From Prorocentrum cordatum (Eukaryota; Sar; Dinophyceae; Prorocentrales; Prorocentraceae), in NCBI GenBank assembly GCA_963575745.1, contig CAUYUJ010017632.1, positions 131,578-195,577 of the forward strand: a stretch of 64,000 nucleotides of DNA. The letters are read 5' to 3'. Made by a program: the position numbers and the translations under genes. The notes beneath the pieces are model-generated. The model did no database searches. It worked only from the letters and a program-made list of their open reading frames with translations, and was not told the origin of the DNA. Shown here piece by piece: positions 51,579-60,795 of the stretch (the stretch's first letter is position 1; each line of letters begins with the position of its first letter).

Positions 51579-52940
51579 CTAGACGTTTCCCGTCGTCACA
51601 CCACGAGGAGCTGAGCGTGACTGGGAGCGATGGGCTGCCCTCCCGCGGCTGGCCGCACGGCTGGGCGAGCGCCTCGGCGAGCGCGAGCCAGCCTCTGCGC
51701 GGCCCGCACGTGCCTCGGGCTCCTCGGTGATAGGCGTCGCTGGAGCCGCACGCGCTGCATCTGCCCCAGCATCCTCGGCGACCGTGCGGCCAGGCGGCCC
51801 AGGCGGCTGTCCATGCACATCTGGAGCTCCTCCCATGCCGTCCCCGGGGGCCGTTGCAGACGTCCTGCCCGCCGCCTCGGGGGCCCCAGCAGGCCCCGTC
51901 GAGAAGGTCACGTGGGCGGTCGGCACGGGGATGTTCTGACCTCTTCCAGCCGACAACTGCATCTGATGGATGAGGGACTGGAAACCCTGCAGCTGGGCCA
52001 TCATCGCCGAGATCTGCGTCTGGTGAGCGGCCAACGCTCCGATCGTGGACATGGGCGCACCAGCTGGGACTGCACCAGCCACACCACCTGCCACACTCCC
52101 CGGCGTAGTTCCAGCAGCAGGCGTCGCTGCGGGAGCTGGCTCGGCAGCCCTCTTGGCAGCCTCCTTGGCAGCCTCGTTCTCGGACTGGATCAGGGTCTTC
52201 AGCTCGGCAATCGTCTTGGTCATGTGCTCGAGGTCGCGCTTGGCCAGGTCGACATCCATGGTGGCCTGCTTCACCTGTGTCTGCAAGTCCTCCAGCACGT
52301 CGTTCGCCTTCTGTAGGCGCTTCTCGGCGCGCTCGAAGGCCTCCTCCTGCTTCTGGAGCTGGGCCTTCACTCCTCTCGCACAGAACAACATTGTCAGAGT
52401 GGTCGCAAACTCGAGCACAGCATCGCCGTAGTCCTCGCCCGCGTCGTAGCGGTCGAGGATGATAGCATTCAGGGCCTCCAGTCTGGCTGAGGCCTTTTCC
52501 TTGTAGTTCTCGACCTCGGCGTCTGTCGCCTGCGGTCCAGGCGGCGTCCTCCACCTGGGATGCCCACGTGCCACCTGCGGCAGCGCGGGTCGGATGTGCA
52601 GGATCTCCTTCGCCGAGCGGTACTCGTCGGAGGCCTTGTCCTCGTCCTCGTCCTTGGCCTTGTCCTTGTCCTTGTCCGTCGGCGGTGCATCTCGCAGTGC
52701 GTGAGGCTTGCCAGCGGACTTGTCTCTGCCCTTGCCCCTGCCCTTGCCCCGCGGCCCGTCCTGCGACGGGGGGGCACTGCCAGAGCGCCTCGGCTGGCGG
52801 CGCCACGGCGGGGCATCGGGCTTGGGCGAGCCACACTGGCGACAATCCACACGCTCGTGCCAGTTCTTGCAGGAACAGGTAGAACAGGGCCAGGGAGAAG
52901 CAGGCGGCGCCCATGTGACGGACAGGGCAGCCTTGGTCAT
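51579..52940 (-). CDS. LINE-C ORF1: RanBP2-like zinc finger, coiled-coil, RS-rich protein
   Basis: 453 aa from ATG at 52940; the frame is also open upstream through translated microsatellite, which I exclude. Residues 17-36 are W-P-C-x2-C-x3-N-x6-C-x2-C, an exact RanBP2-type spacing. Then a basic/acidic linker (KGRGKGRDK; DKDKDKAKDEDEDK), a coiled coil at about 190-275 (KQEEAFERAEKRLQKANDVL), an Ala/Pro/Gly-rich part and an Arg/Ser-rich tail (RSPRRSPSRAASRGRAAHRS). Inferred RNA-binding ORF1 protein. The zinc finger links it to ORF1 of LINE-A and LINE-B although the rest is not alignable by eye. Confidence 0.8.
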   Translation of the reverse strand: MTKAALSVTWAPPASPWPCSTCSCKNWHERVDCRQCGSPKPDAPPWRRQPRRSGSAPPSQDGPRGKGRGKGRDKSAGKPHALRDAPPTDKDKDKAKDEDEDKASDEYRSAKEILHIRPALPQVARGHPRWRTPPGPQATDAEVENYKEKASARLEALNAIILDRYDAGEDYGDAVLEFATTLTMLFCARGVKAQLQKQEEAFERAEKRLQKANDVLEDLQTQVKQATMDVDLAKRDLEHMTKTIAELKTLIQSENEAAKEAAKRAAEPAPAATPAAGTTPGSVAGGVAGAVPAGAPMSTIGALAAHQTQISAMMAQLQGFQSLIHQMQLSAGRGQNIPVPTAHVTFSTGPAGAPEAAGRTSATAPGDGMGGAPDVHGQPPGPPGRTVAEDAGADAARAAPATPITEEPEARAGRAEAGSRSPRRSPSRAASRGRAAHRSQSRSAPRGVTTGNV

Positions 52941-53196
52941 GTCGACGAGTCGTCCTTGTTGGCGACTGTGATGTCGTTGTAGAAGTCGTCGCGCCGCCTC
53001 CAGGCGGAGGAGGACGCGAGCACGTGAGCGGTCCGCTCGGGCACGCCTGTGCCACGCAGGCTCAGAGGCCCTGCCTGCGTGACGTTGGCGGCCAGCACGG
53101 CCACGGGGCAGCGCTATGGCGGCTGCGAACAAGCGGCGCGTATAGCAGCAGTCCCAGAGGTGAGGGGCGCGGCTACCTGGTAGCCTCCCAGGGCCC

Positions 53197-53217
53197 CTCG
53201 AGCCGGGACGGCGGCTG
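53197..53217 (-). other. candidate decayed spliced leader at 5' end of LINE-C
   Basis: On the minus strand GCCGTCCCGGCTCGAG stands directly next to (TCC)n. It matches the DinoSL 3' part GCCATTTTGGCTCAAG at 11 of 16 positions, all differences being A-to-G or T-to-C. The first leader bases are not recognisable. Its position is the same as in LINE-A and LINE-B. Confidence 0.35.
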
Positions 53218-53412
53218 AGGAGGAGGAGGAGGAGGGAGGAGGAGGAGGAGGGAGGAGGAGGAGGAGGATGGAGAGGGGAGGAGGAGGAGGAGCGGAGAAG
53301 AAGGAGGAGGCAGGGAGGAGGAGGAGGAGGAGGAGGAGGAGGAGGAGGGAGGAGGGATGGAAGGAGGAGGAGGAGGAGGGAGGAGGAGGAGGGAGGGGGG
53401 GAGAAGGAGGAG
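53218..53412 (-). repeat. (TCC)n on the minus strand, 5' boundary of LINE-C
   Basis: AGG repeats on the plus strand with GGGAGG variants. Together with 44772-44913 they bracket LINE-C in coding-strand TCC orientation. Confidence 0.9.
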
Positions 53413-53485
53413 CACGCCCGTGGCGACAAAAATGGCGATACGCCAGGCTCCCGGGGCTCTATCCCCGCCTCTAGGACTAAGTGGA

Positions 53486-53638
53486 GCGGGGCCCTCTGCA
53501 CGGGAATGTCCAAAAACAGTCAAAGGATAGTCTGGGGACGATCTGCTTGAGCATTTTCAGGCTCTTTTGGTGCATCCTTCGGCTATCTTTTTATCCTTCC
53601 TCCCAAATCCGCCTGTAGGGGGACGTGCCCGACCGAAC
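53486..53638 (+). mobile_element. MITE-3 copy 3, abutting an exon acceptor
   Basis: Left GCGGGGCCCTCTGCACGGGA, right complement of GTCGGGCACGTCCCCCTACA, GGCGGATTT. The interior CTGGGGACGATCTGCTTGAG resembles copy 1. Its right end lies six bases before the exon at 53644. Confidence 0.6.
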
Positions 53639-53643
53639 TCCAG

Positions 53644-53809
53644 GAGCTGCGGGGCCTCGACTGGGCGGACAGCCTGCGGCGCCCGGGCAGCCGCGCGCAC
53701 CGCCACCGCCTCGGCGGCATCGGCGTGCCGGGCCTCCAGGCGGCGTGGGCCGAGGTCGCCGCGTTCGAGGCCGCGGCGGGGCGGGCGGCCACGCGGCGGC
53801 AGGAGCCGG
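53644..53809 (+). CDS. exon candidate, product unrecognised
   Basis: After CCGACCGAACTCCAG one frame reads ELRGLDWADSLRRPGSRAHR, HRLGGIGVPGLQAAWAEVAA, FEAAAGRAATRRQEP, then a GT donor (GG|GTTTTT). An amphipathic, Ala/Arg-rich protein segment with two Trp; family not recognised. The acceptor is provided by or directly adjoins the end of a MITE-3 copy. Confidence 0.45.
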
Positions 53810-54399
53810 GTTTTTTTTGGCTGCTGCAGGTCCCCAGCCCAGACATACTCCAAATCCCTGATTCATCGACCCCCTCCCAAGAAACCCAGACCCCCCTCCA
53901 AAGGCGACCTGATATTCCGGACCCCCCTCTTCGACGGGGCGCCTTAATGAACCGCACCCCCTCAGCTCCAATCCGAAGACAGCGCCCTAATAAACCGGAG
54001 CCCCCCAGTTACACAAAGGCGCCTTGAAGAAACCGGACCCCAGGGGACAATTGATAAGGGATTTGGGGTACCGCGCCGTACGAAAAATGTGGTGATCGTT
54101 CCTCGTTTGGCCGATCGGCGCGGGCCCTCGCCCCCTCCCCCCCCCTCCCTCCTCCTGGAGTGGATCTTGGCTGTTTTTTGGCGCCGGCTTCGAGCAGGCG
54201 GAGTCCCTCCCCCACAGGACGCACTGCTCCAAGCAGTCGCGCGAAGCAGCGGTCCAGAACCAGACCCCCCTCTCCCCCCCCCCCTTCGGCCCAATGTCGA
54301 AACGCCGAATCAGAAAACGCTCACATATCGCGTTCTAGGTTAATGAGGAGGGACGGGAGGTTATTGGCAATTTTCAGCCTCGGGGGGCTCTCGCCGGCC

Positions 54400-54512
54400 C
54401 TCCTCCTCCTCCCTGCCTCCTCCTCGTCTTCCTCGGGAGATGTTCCTCTTCCTCCCCTCCTCCTCCTCTTCCTCCTCCTCCTCCTCCTCCTCCTCCTTCT
54501 CCTCCCTAATTA
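54400..54512 (+). repeat. (TCC)n with flanking R135 fragments
   Basis: TCC-rich tract; the 5' part of an R135 copy (CAGCCTCGGGGGGCTCTCGC) precedes it at 54375. Confidence 0.85.
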
Positions 54513-54559
54513 CCATTCCTCCCTTGACATGGTCGCGGAGTGAGACATGGAACACTACG

Positions 54560-54710
54560 CGGGAGTTTGGCCATTTTCGGCCTCGGGGGTTCCTCGCCGG
54601 GCCTCGGGACCGTCAAAAAACGATGCGGGATGACAAACCGGTCCCGGGGAACGGGTCGGGGCTTCCGGGGGCCCCGTGCAAGGAACAAGTCAGGGCGTCG
54701 CACGCCCGGG
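54560..54710 (+). repeat. dispersed repeat R135, copy
   Basis: GGCCTCGGGGGTTCCTCGCC, GGGCCTCGGGACCGTCAAAA ... CCGGTCCCGGGGAACGGGTC, ending AGTCAGGGCGTCGCACGCCC. Confidence 0.8.
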
Positions 54711-54784
54711 GAGGGCGAGGGCGCGGGCGTGCGCCTCGGAGTCGGCAGCAGCTCGTGGGAGCCTGGCATGCCATCGCAGTCCCG

Positions 54785-55240
54785 TCGTCGGCGTCGACTG
54801 GCATCGATCGGCGTCCGGGAGTCGATGAGATGGCGCCGATTTATGGTCGGTTTGCGTCGATTTAGCGTCGGTTTGCGTCGATTTAGCGCCGATGTAGCGT
54901 CGGCTTGCAGGTCCCCCATCAGGGCGAGGGCGCGGGAGTGACCCTCGGAGGGAGGCCCAGACCTGGTTGGCGCAAATGGGGGTCCAGCTACAACGGGGTG
55001 GTGCAATTGATTTGGTGCAATAGGCTTGTGGAGTTGCGATCGAGGTGGGGTGTACAATACATTCTGGGAAGGGAAGGTTTTGCTTGAGTTCCGCATCGAC
55101 TGGCACCGATTAGCGTCTGGGAGTCGATGAGATGACGCCGAGGTGGCGCCGGCTTTAGCGTCGATTATAGCGCCGAAGCAGCGTCGGTATTGACGTCTAT
55201 ACTCGCGTCGAGCAGCGTCGATTCGCAGGAGCCCACCAGA
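54785..55240 (+). repeat. GCGTCGATTTAGC minisatellite, two blocks
   Basis: Irregular GCGTCGATTTAGCGTCGGTT units at 54785-54905 and again at 55090-55225. Both blocks start with GCGTC/GCATCGACTGGCA and contain GGGAGTCGATGAGATG. Confidence 0.7.
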
Positions 55241-55769
55241 TGGTGTGGGAGGTCCCCGGGAATTGCCTCCGAGCTCGGGGGGAGGGCCCCAGAGATCCGA
55301 GGAGGGTGCCGCTTTCCATCCGGCAGGCTTTTCCTGGATGCATCGGCCTCCAGGGCCCCTTCTCGGGTCGGGCCGAGCGAAGGTCGGGCACAGCCAGGAC
55401 CCCAGGGAAGGGGGCCCGGTTAGTAGCAGGGCCCCGGAGCCCCTGCATTGTCGGAGGTGGATAGACCTCCTACCCTGACACTTCGATTAAGGAATTGGCC
55501 GTTTTCGGTTCGCGAGTGGGCGTCGCGGCCGTCATTTCTGCGGGTCCAGATCCGTCGGTTTCGGTCCTAGGCCGTTTTCGCTAAGGTGAGGTTTACCAAT
55601 GGAGGTTTGTCCACCGCCGACATTGGCCAGAATCGCTGAGCAAGGTCTGCCGTAGCTAGTGTTTATTGTCGGGTGATGGCAATTCCGGTTCGTGGAACGG
55701 GGCGGGGGTGGCGTCCCCCAGTACACATCACTAAACCAGGTCCCATTAAACCCAGTTCTGCCAACGCCG

Positions 55770-55935
55770 GAGGAAGGGGGGGATAATAGGGAAAGGGGGG
55801 GGGGTACGAAATCTGCTGCGTGCAGCCGGTTTCGGCCCCGCCGCCAGGCCCATCCCTCGATGCACGGGCGCCCCCCGGCGCCGGGAGGCACCAGGAAGAT
55901 CAGCTGCGTGAGCTGATTCTCTACCCAGGCCCCCA
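55770..55935 (+). mobile_element. MITE-6 copy 2
   Basis: Matches 33729-33906: AATAGGGAAAGGGGGG, TACGAAATCTGCTGCGTGCA, GGCGCCGGGAGGCACC, ATCAGCTGCGTGAGCTGATT. The right G/C-run arm is shortened. Confidence 0.6.
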
Positions 55936-56889
55936 AGAGGCGTCCAAGACTGCTCAAGTGGCCTCTAAGGTCCTCCAGGAAGGCCTGAAGATTTCCTTTG
56001 GATGTTTGAAGGGTCTGGGCATAAACGTCTTGTTGGCCTTCTGACAGCCCAAGTCGGCCCAGGAGGCCCCCAAGATCACCTCAAGATGGCCCTGAAGTTG
56101 TGGAGGACGATCAATGGACTGGAAGCATGATGCCAAATAATTTCCAGATGTGTAGAAACTGTGCTATAATTGTTTTAACCATGTAAGCACATGTTTAAAA
56201 CATGTTCATGATATTTTCCGACCTTTTGAACCCCATGTTTGATCCGATGATAGGACCGTTAGGGTGTCCATTGTCGTGACATCCACAACCCTACAGTCCT
56301 CCAAGATGCTCCCCCCCCCTTTCGTGCCCCCCGAGCCATCAAAGAACGGTTCCGGGGCGAAGAGCCGACTACCCCCGGGGAAGGGTCGGGAGGCCTAGGG
56401 CCGCGGAGCGTGAAGAGATCACATCACATAGGCGGCCGTCTGGGGGGGGTGCACCCCTGAGAGCCGCGCGCTGCAGTTGTCGTCGCAGCCTGCATTCTCG
56501 CTGGAGCGTGTTTCTCGACTGCTTCGGGGCATAAGGAGGGGCATTCTAGCCCTCGTCTTACGACAACGTAGCGCCCCTCCCCCCCCCCAGTGCGCTCCGG
56601 GCATCGCCGCCGTGCGCATCGGGCACAGCGGGGGGCAGGCGTTACAATATCTCCCCCCCCGCCCCCCCATTTATAATGCTTATGATTGCCGAAAAAAAGA
56701 ACGCGCTCTTGGCTTCAGGGCCCTAGGACCATCACATGTCGATCCGGCATGAAACATTCCGCAGTAAGATGGTGTCTAGGGTTCCAGTCGCGATGTTTCG
56801 CGATGTTGCAACCTGCGACTCGTGACGGGACCCCGGGGGGAGTGGGGGGGCTGTCACTGGCGCTGCCGCGAATAATAAAAGATGGGCTC

Positions 56890-56960
56890 CAGCGGGTGCT
56901 CTCCAAGATCCTGGTGGACGCCTTCCAGGTGCGGCTCGTGGACCTCGCTATGATCCTCAC
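56890..56960 (+). CDS. short exon candidate, product unrecognised
   Basis: One frame reads RVLSKILVDAFQVRLVDLAM after GGGCTCCAG. It is amphipathic and protein-like, but both edges are uncertain. The foldback element remnants begin just downstream. Confidence 0.3.
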
Positions 56961-56984
56961 GGTGGCTGGAGAAGGAACCGACTG

Positions 56985-57275
56985 CATAGACATAACGTCC
57001 GAGTTCCGCGCGGTTTTCTTGGATCTGCGCTGGACCTCGATCCAGGAGGAAACGATACCAATACCGCTGGTCGTCCTGGAGAGCCCTCGTCGCCACGGCT
57101 GGGTTCTCCTCTGAGGTCTGGTCAGAGCGCGTTCTGGGAGAGGTCCCGAGGGTGGCGGTGTTGGGCATCGGTATTTTTGTGTCCCCCACGGAGCCTCCTC
57201 CCTCGCGGAGCGCGCCAGGGGGTCCAGCGCCGATCCGAGACATCGGCGCGGAGCTTCAAACGTTTCTTGCGCCGT
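56985..57275 (+). mobile_element. foldback element FB copy 3, interrupted
   Basis: Left arm CGAGTTCCGCGCGGTTTTCT, TGGATCTGCGCTGGACC at about 57000; right arm GGTCCAGCGCCGATCCGAGA, CATCGGCGCGGAGCTTCAAA at about 57211-57260. About 130 bp separates the arms. Confidence 0.5.
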
Positions 57276-57290
57276 GCTCTTCTCCTCCAG

Positions 57291-57352
57291 GTGGCCCGCT
57301 GTGCGGCGCTGGCGCCCGCGGGCGAGCCAGTGGTGGTTGTGCTCTACGCCGG
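57291..57352 (+). CDS. exon candidate, product unrecognised
   Basis: A strong acceptor (GCTCTTCTCCTCCAG) precedes VARCAALAPAGEPVVVVLYA, GG. The hydrophobic strand followed by a turn looks like part of a folded domain. It may join the exon at 61402 (DHARAVADFWEGRGLG) in the same frame sense, but that is inference. Confidence 0.4.
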
Positions 57353-57587
57353 GGGGGACCCGATGGGGCACCGTTGAGGGGGACCGGCTCGGGGGGCGAG
57401 ACATCGAGCTGGGGACGGGGGCCCCCGAACGGTGCGGTGAGCACACCGTGTGAGGAGTCCGTGGGAATGCGGGGTGACACCGCGCGATTTGGGGACTTGT
57501 TCGGAAATTTGAACGTATAAATTACCAGTGGCGGGCTGTTACTCAATCCCATGAGTTTGTGAGGGTCATGGACGACGTCGGGGTAGT

Positions 57588-57665
57588 GTGGTGTATACTT
57601 GTTTCCCCGTTTTCCCGGGGAAACAGCGCAAAATGTATACACCAGCATCCCGTATACACCAAGAT
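57588..57665 (+). repeat. inverted GGTGTATAC / GTATACACC sequence
   Basis: GGTGTATACTTG, a GTTTCCCCGTTTTCCC, GGGGAAAC hairpin, then ATGTATACACC and CGTATACACC. A small foldback of unknown origin. Confidence 0.5.
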
Positions 57666-58129
57666 TCGTTTTCCTGTGCGAATGTCAATGCGGGGCCGGA
57701 AAAAGCGTCGGTGTATAGAGTTTGCCTCCTCATTTGTGGGTCGTTCTCCGAGGATGTCTCTCGGGCGACAGGGGCCTCCAGGGTCCCCAACAAATGTGCG
57801 GTGACGCACCGTGCGATGAGATCGCTGGGGATTCCGAGGTCTCCGCTCCGCTTCTGGACCCCAAGGGATTTTCGCCACGTTGCCCACAGATCGGCGACAG
57901 ACCCCCCCGACAGCGACTCCGTACGTTCCAGGGCGGGGTGGGCTATCAGACCCCTGTCGGCAACGTGTTGCCGATTCGAGCTGAATGTGCCATCCCCCTA
58001 TCCCTAAGTCGGGCGTGTCCCTCCTACAGGAGGAAGACCCAATAATAGTAAATCAGACCTATACGACCACCCTTCGGGTGAGAAGGAGGTTGTGGGGGGG
58101 GGGAGAGGGGGGGGACCGACATCTGACTC

Positions 58130-58730
58130 AATCGATCTCACCACCGATCTCACTCAACGAGACACCATGGGACACCACGGGACACTTGTCGATCTCACTA
58201 TCGATCTCATTATCGATCTCATTCAGCGGGACACCACGGGACACCGCGGGACGCCTCTCGATCTCACAATCGGTCTCACTATCGATCTCACTATCGATCT
58301 CACTCAACGGGACGCCATAGGACACCACGAGACACCACGGGACACCTCGGGACACCACATCGATCTCACTATCGATCTCACTGTCGATCTCACTCAACGG
58401 GACACCACGGGACACCACGGGACACCTGTCGATCTCATTATTGACCTCCTTTTTTGGGACACCACGGGACACCTCGGGGCACCACATCGATCTCAGTATC
58501 GATCTCACTATCGATTTCACTCAACGGGACACCACGGGGCACCATGGGACACCGCGGGATACCACGGGACACCGCGGGACACCGAGGGCCACCGCCGGAC
58601 GGACAGACGGACGGGGGAGACTCATTTGTCTTGACTTCGCCCTAGCAACCGCGGACACCACGGGACACCGCGGGACACCGCTAGGGCCACCGCCGGACGG
58701 ACGGACGGACGGGGGAGAATCATTTGTCTT
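58130..58730 (+). repeat. GGGACACCACGGGACACC and TCGATCTCACTA minisatellite
   Basis: Alternating blocks of GGGACACC(A/G)C and ATCGATCTCACT for 600 bp. MITE-3-like ends stand outside it (58006 and 58930-58978), so it may have expanded inside a MITE-3 copy. The His/Thr/Asp-rich frames are not a gene. Confidence 0.8.
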
Positions 58731-59032
58731 GTCTTCGCCCTAGCAACGTCGGGTTCAGTCCTCTCGCGCGCCCACGCAGCCTCGCCTCGCCCGCACGCAC
58801 GACACGAACGAAACGAAACGATTTCCCGGTTGGGGGACTCCGTTCCACTGCGATCTCACCACCCACCTTGGTGAGGTTTTTTTGAGCATCACAGAAAGAC
58901 ACAGGTTTGAATGTTTTTGGGTCATTTCCCATGTTTGTCTTCAAAATCCGCCTGTCGGAGGACATGCCCGACCGAACCCTATCTCCAGACCCCTTGACAG
59001 CCGCGGGTGTAAGTTTGTCCATGCGCCGCCCC

Positions 59033-59217
59033 GTTATGATGTTCCAACCTACTTTAGCCTGAACCGCCACAGAGAGTTTCGAGCACCAAGAACGTACCGA
59101 AACGGGAGTGTCGGGCTCTGGGAGGCGATACTCGTTCGACACTGTTTCGATCATTTTCGGGGTGCTCGAAATTATTGTCTGGGATCTGTTCCTGAAGTAC
59201 GATGGGAGCAACATAAC
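59033..59217 (+). mobile_element. MITE-5 copy 2 (GTTATG ends)
   Basis: GTTATGATGTTCCAACCTAC ... TTTCGAGCACC ... GGTGCTCGAAA ... GGGAGCAACATAAC. Same layout as 33174-33375. Confidence 0.75.
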
Positions 59218-59370
59218 TCAGAGGTCCCGACACCTTGCCCGGGCCCAGCGTTTCGACCCCATGGGGCCCGCTGGCGGGTCCCGGGGGCAGAGACGTCCAG
59301 AGAAAGAAAACGCCGGGGCCGAACAAGTCGGCGGCGCGCCCAAGAAGGAGTGATAGGTGATAGGGGTGGT

Positions 59371-59597
59371 CAAGCGTCCTGGCTCGCCTACAGGCCTACC
59401 AAAGAATGCGTTCTAAGAACCCTTTGTGGTTTCAACGCGGAAGTGTTCTTAGGCCATTGCTGGTTGGGACTGTCTGGTTTTGACACATCGGGTTGATGTT
59501 CAAAGAACATTTATTTTGTTCATAGAACATGTTTGGGTTCTAACATAATGTTGTGGTAGGACTATACGAATGCCCAGACGGTCGGTCCCTGCTCAAG
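59371..59597 (+). mobile_element. MITE-8 copy 2
   Basis: CAAGCGTCCTGGCTCGCCTA ... GTTCTAAGAAC ... GTAGGACTATACGAATGCCC, AGACGGTCGGTCCCTGCTCA. More decayed than the other two copies. Confidence 0.75.
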
Positions 59598-60228
59598 GGC
59601 GGGCCTTTTCAGAAGGGAGCAGGGATTCTCAGAAGCCCCGTCCGAGAAGCCGCTTTCACGGAAAAGGTCGCGCGGAAGCTCCCTCGTCTCCACTGCAGCG
59701 TGCCGCGCTGGCGGCCCGCGTAAGCCACCACGCAAGGTCACTATGTCATTTCGCAAAAAAAAAAACAGTTTTTGATCGTCGCTCATCTGGGGAGTTCCAG
59801 AAAGGGGCCTCGCCTTCGAGGATCGAAAGAGTTGCCATCTCTTCCCGGCGGAAGGCGGCGGAAGGGCTGCGAAAGGAGGCGGGTGCAAAACGAGGCGGCC
59901 TCCGCCGGCGGAAGCTGGCGGAAGCTGGCAGAAGTGAGCGATGCGCCTTTACACCCAGCATCGCTCGGACGTGTGCATTTATTCTCGGCGAGAACTATCG
60001 AGGAGCATCCTGGACCATCGAGCGACAAAAACACGCGCGAAAGCGATAAATACACAAAACATGGACGTCCAAGCGATGGCGCCTTCACAAGAGATGAGAA
60101 CATTTGGTTGGGGTTCAGGGTTTGGGGCTGCCGCCGATGGCTCTGCGGCATGAGTCTTCCCGCCAGATCGCTCCGTGGGGATCTCGGAGGCCCGGTACCC
60201 GGCGATTGCGCCCGCAATGCGGCAATGT

Positions 60229-60460
60229 CAAGCAGTGGCGAAGCGTCCTGGCATGCCTATAGCCCTACCAAACAATGTTCTGAGAATGTTTTGTGGTGTC
60301 CAGGAAATGTTCTTAGAACATTTCTGGCTAGGACTGACTTGTTTTAACGCATCGGGTTTGTGATCTAAGAATATTGTTTTTGTTCTAAGAGCACTTTTGG
60401 GTTCTGAGAACATTTCGTGGTAGGACTATAGAAATGCCGGGACGGTCGGTCCCTGCTCAA
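60229..60460 (+). mobile_element. MITE-8 copy 3
   Basis: CAAGCAGTGGCGAAGCGTCC, TGGCATGCCTATAGCCCTAC at the left; complement of GAGCAGGGACCGACCGTCCC, GGCATTTCTATAGTCCTACC at the right: about 45 bp of imperfect inverted repeat. Confidence 0.8.
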
Positions 60461-60639
60461 CAATGGCAGCGCCCGATCAGGCCGGGGTCGGCGCGCCGCC
60501 GATAAAGCAGGCCGTCGGAAATCTGGGGATGCTGCCCCTCAAGGGGGCACTGTGTTTTGATCTCTTGGCGGCAGCGGGCGTGACGGGGGGGGGGGCAAAG
60601 GTGCCCCGAGATCCAAAGCATGGGGAAAATCCGGACGGA

Positions 60640-60795
60640 CGTTCTTCGCAGTTGTCGGCCCCCGGCGCCGGTCCCCGGGACCTAACAAAAACGACTCGGG
60701 ATGAAAAGCCGGTCCTGGGGAATGGGTCGAGCTTCCCGGGGAGCCCGCATGGGAAAACTCACGACGTCGGACCTCTGGGGGGCCAGGCCGGCGGG
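60640..60795 (+). repeat. dispersed repeat R135, copy
   Basis: GACTCGGGATGAAAAGCCGG ... GGGAAAACTCACGACGTCGG. A further decayed copy at about 61715-61850 (GGGGGCCCTCGCCGGGCCCC). Confidence 0.7.

Larger units (their letters stand above)
44914..53217 (-). mobile_element. LINE-C: non-LTR retrotransposon with methyltransferase-like domain
   Basis: About 8.3 kb on the minus strand: decayed spliced leader next to TCC, ORF1 (52940-51579), then 81 nt later a long ORF2 region with RNase H, endonuclease, RT, zinc fingers and a C5-MTase-like domain, ending against TCC. The element could instead end at the short TCC run at 45177-45197. It is a different lineage from LINE-A/B/D, with a different domain order and YSDD instead of YIDD/FVDD. 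It lies antisense to exon candidates on both sides, so it is probably inside an intron. Confidence 0.8.

Noticed and set aside
53428-53452. Spliced-leader-like sequence on the minus strand (CGCCATTTTTGTCGCC)
   Set aside because: It lies outside the TCC boundary of LINE-C and matches the leader only in its T-rich centre.
54570-54600. GGCCATTTTCGGCCTC in R135 as a leader relict
   Set aside because: The match is short, has an inserted base, and other R135 copies vary here (GGCCAGTTTCGG, GCCAATTTCGCC).
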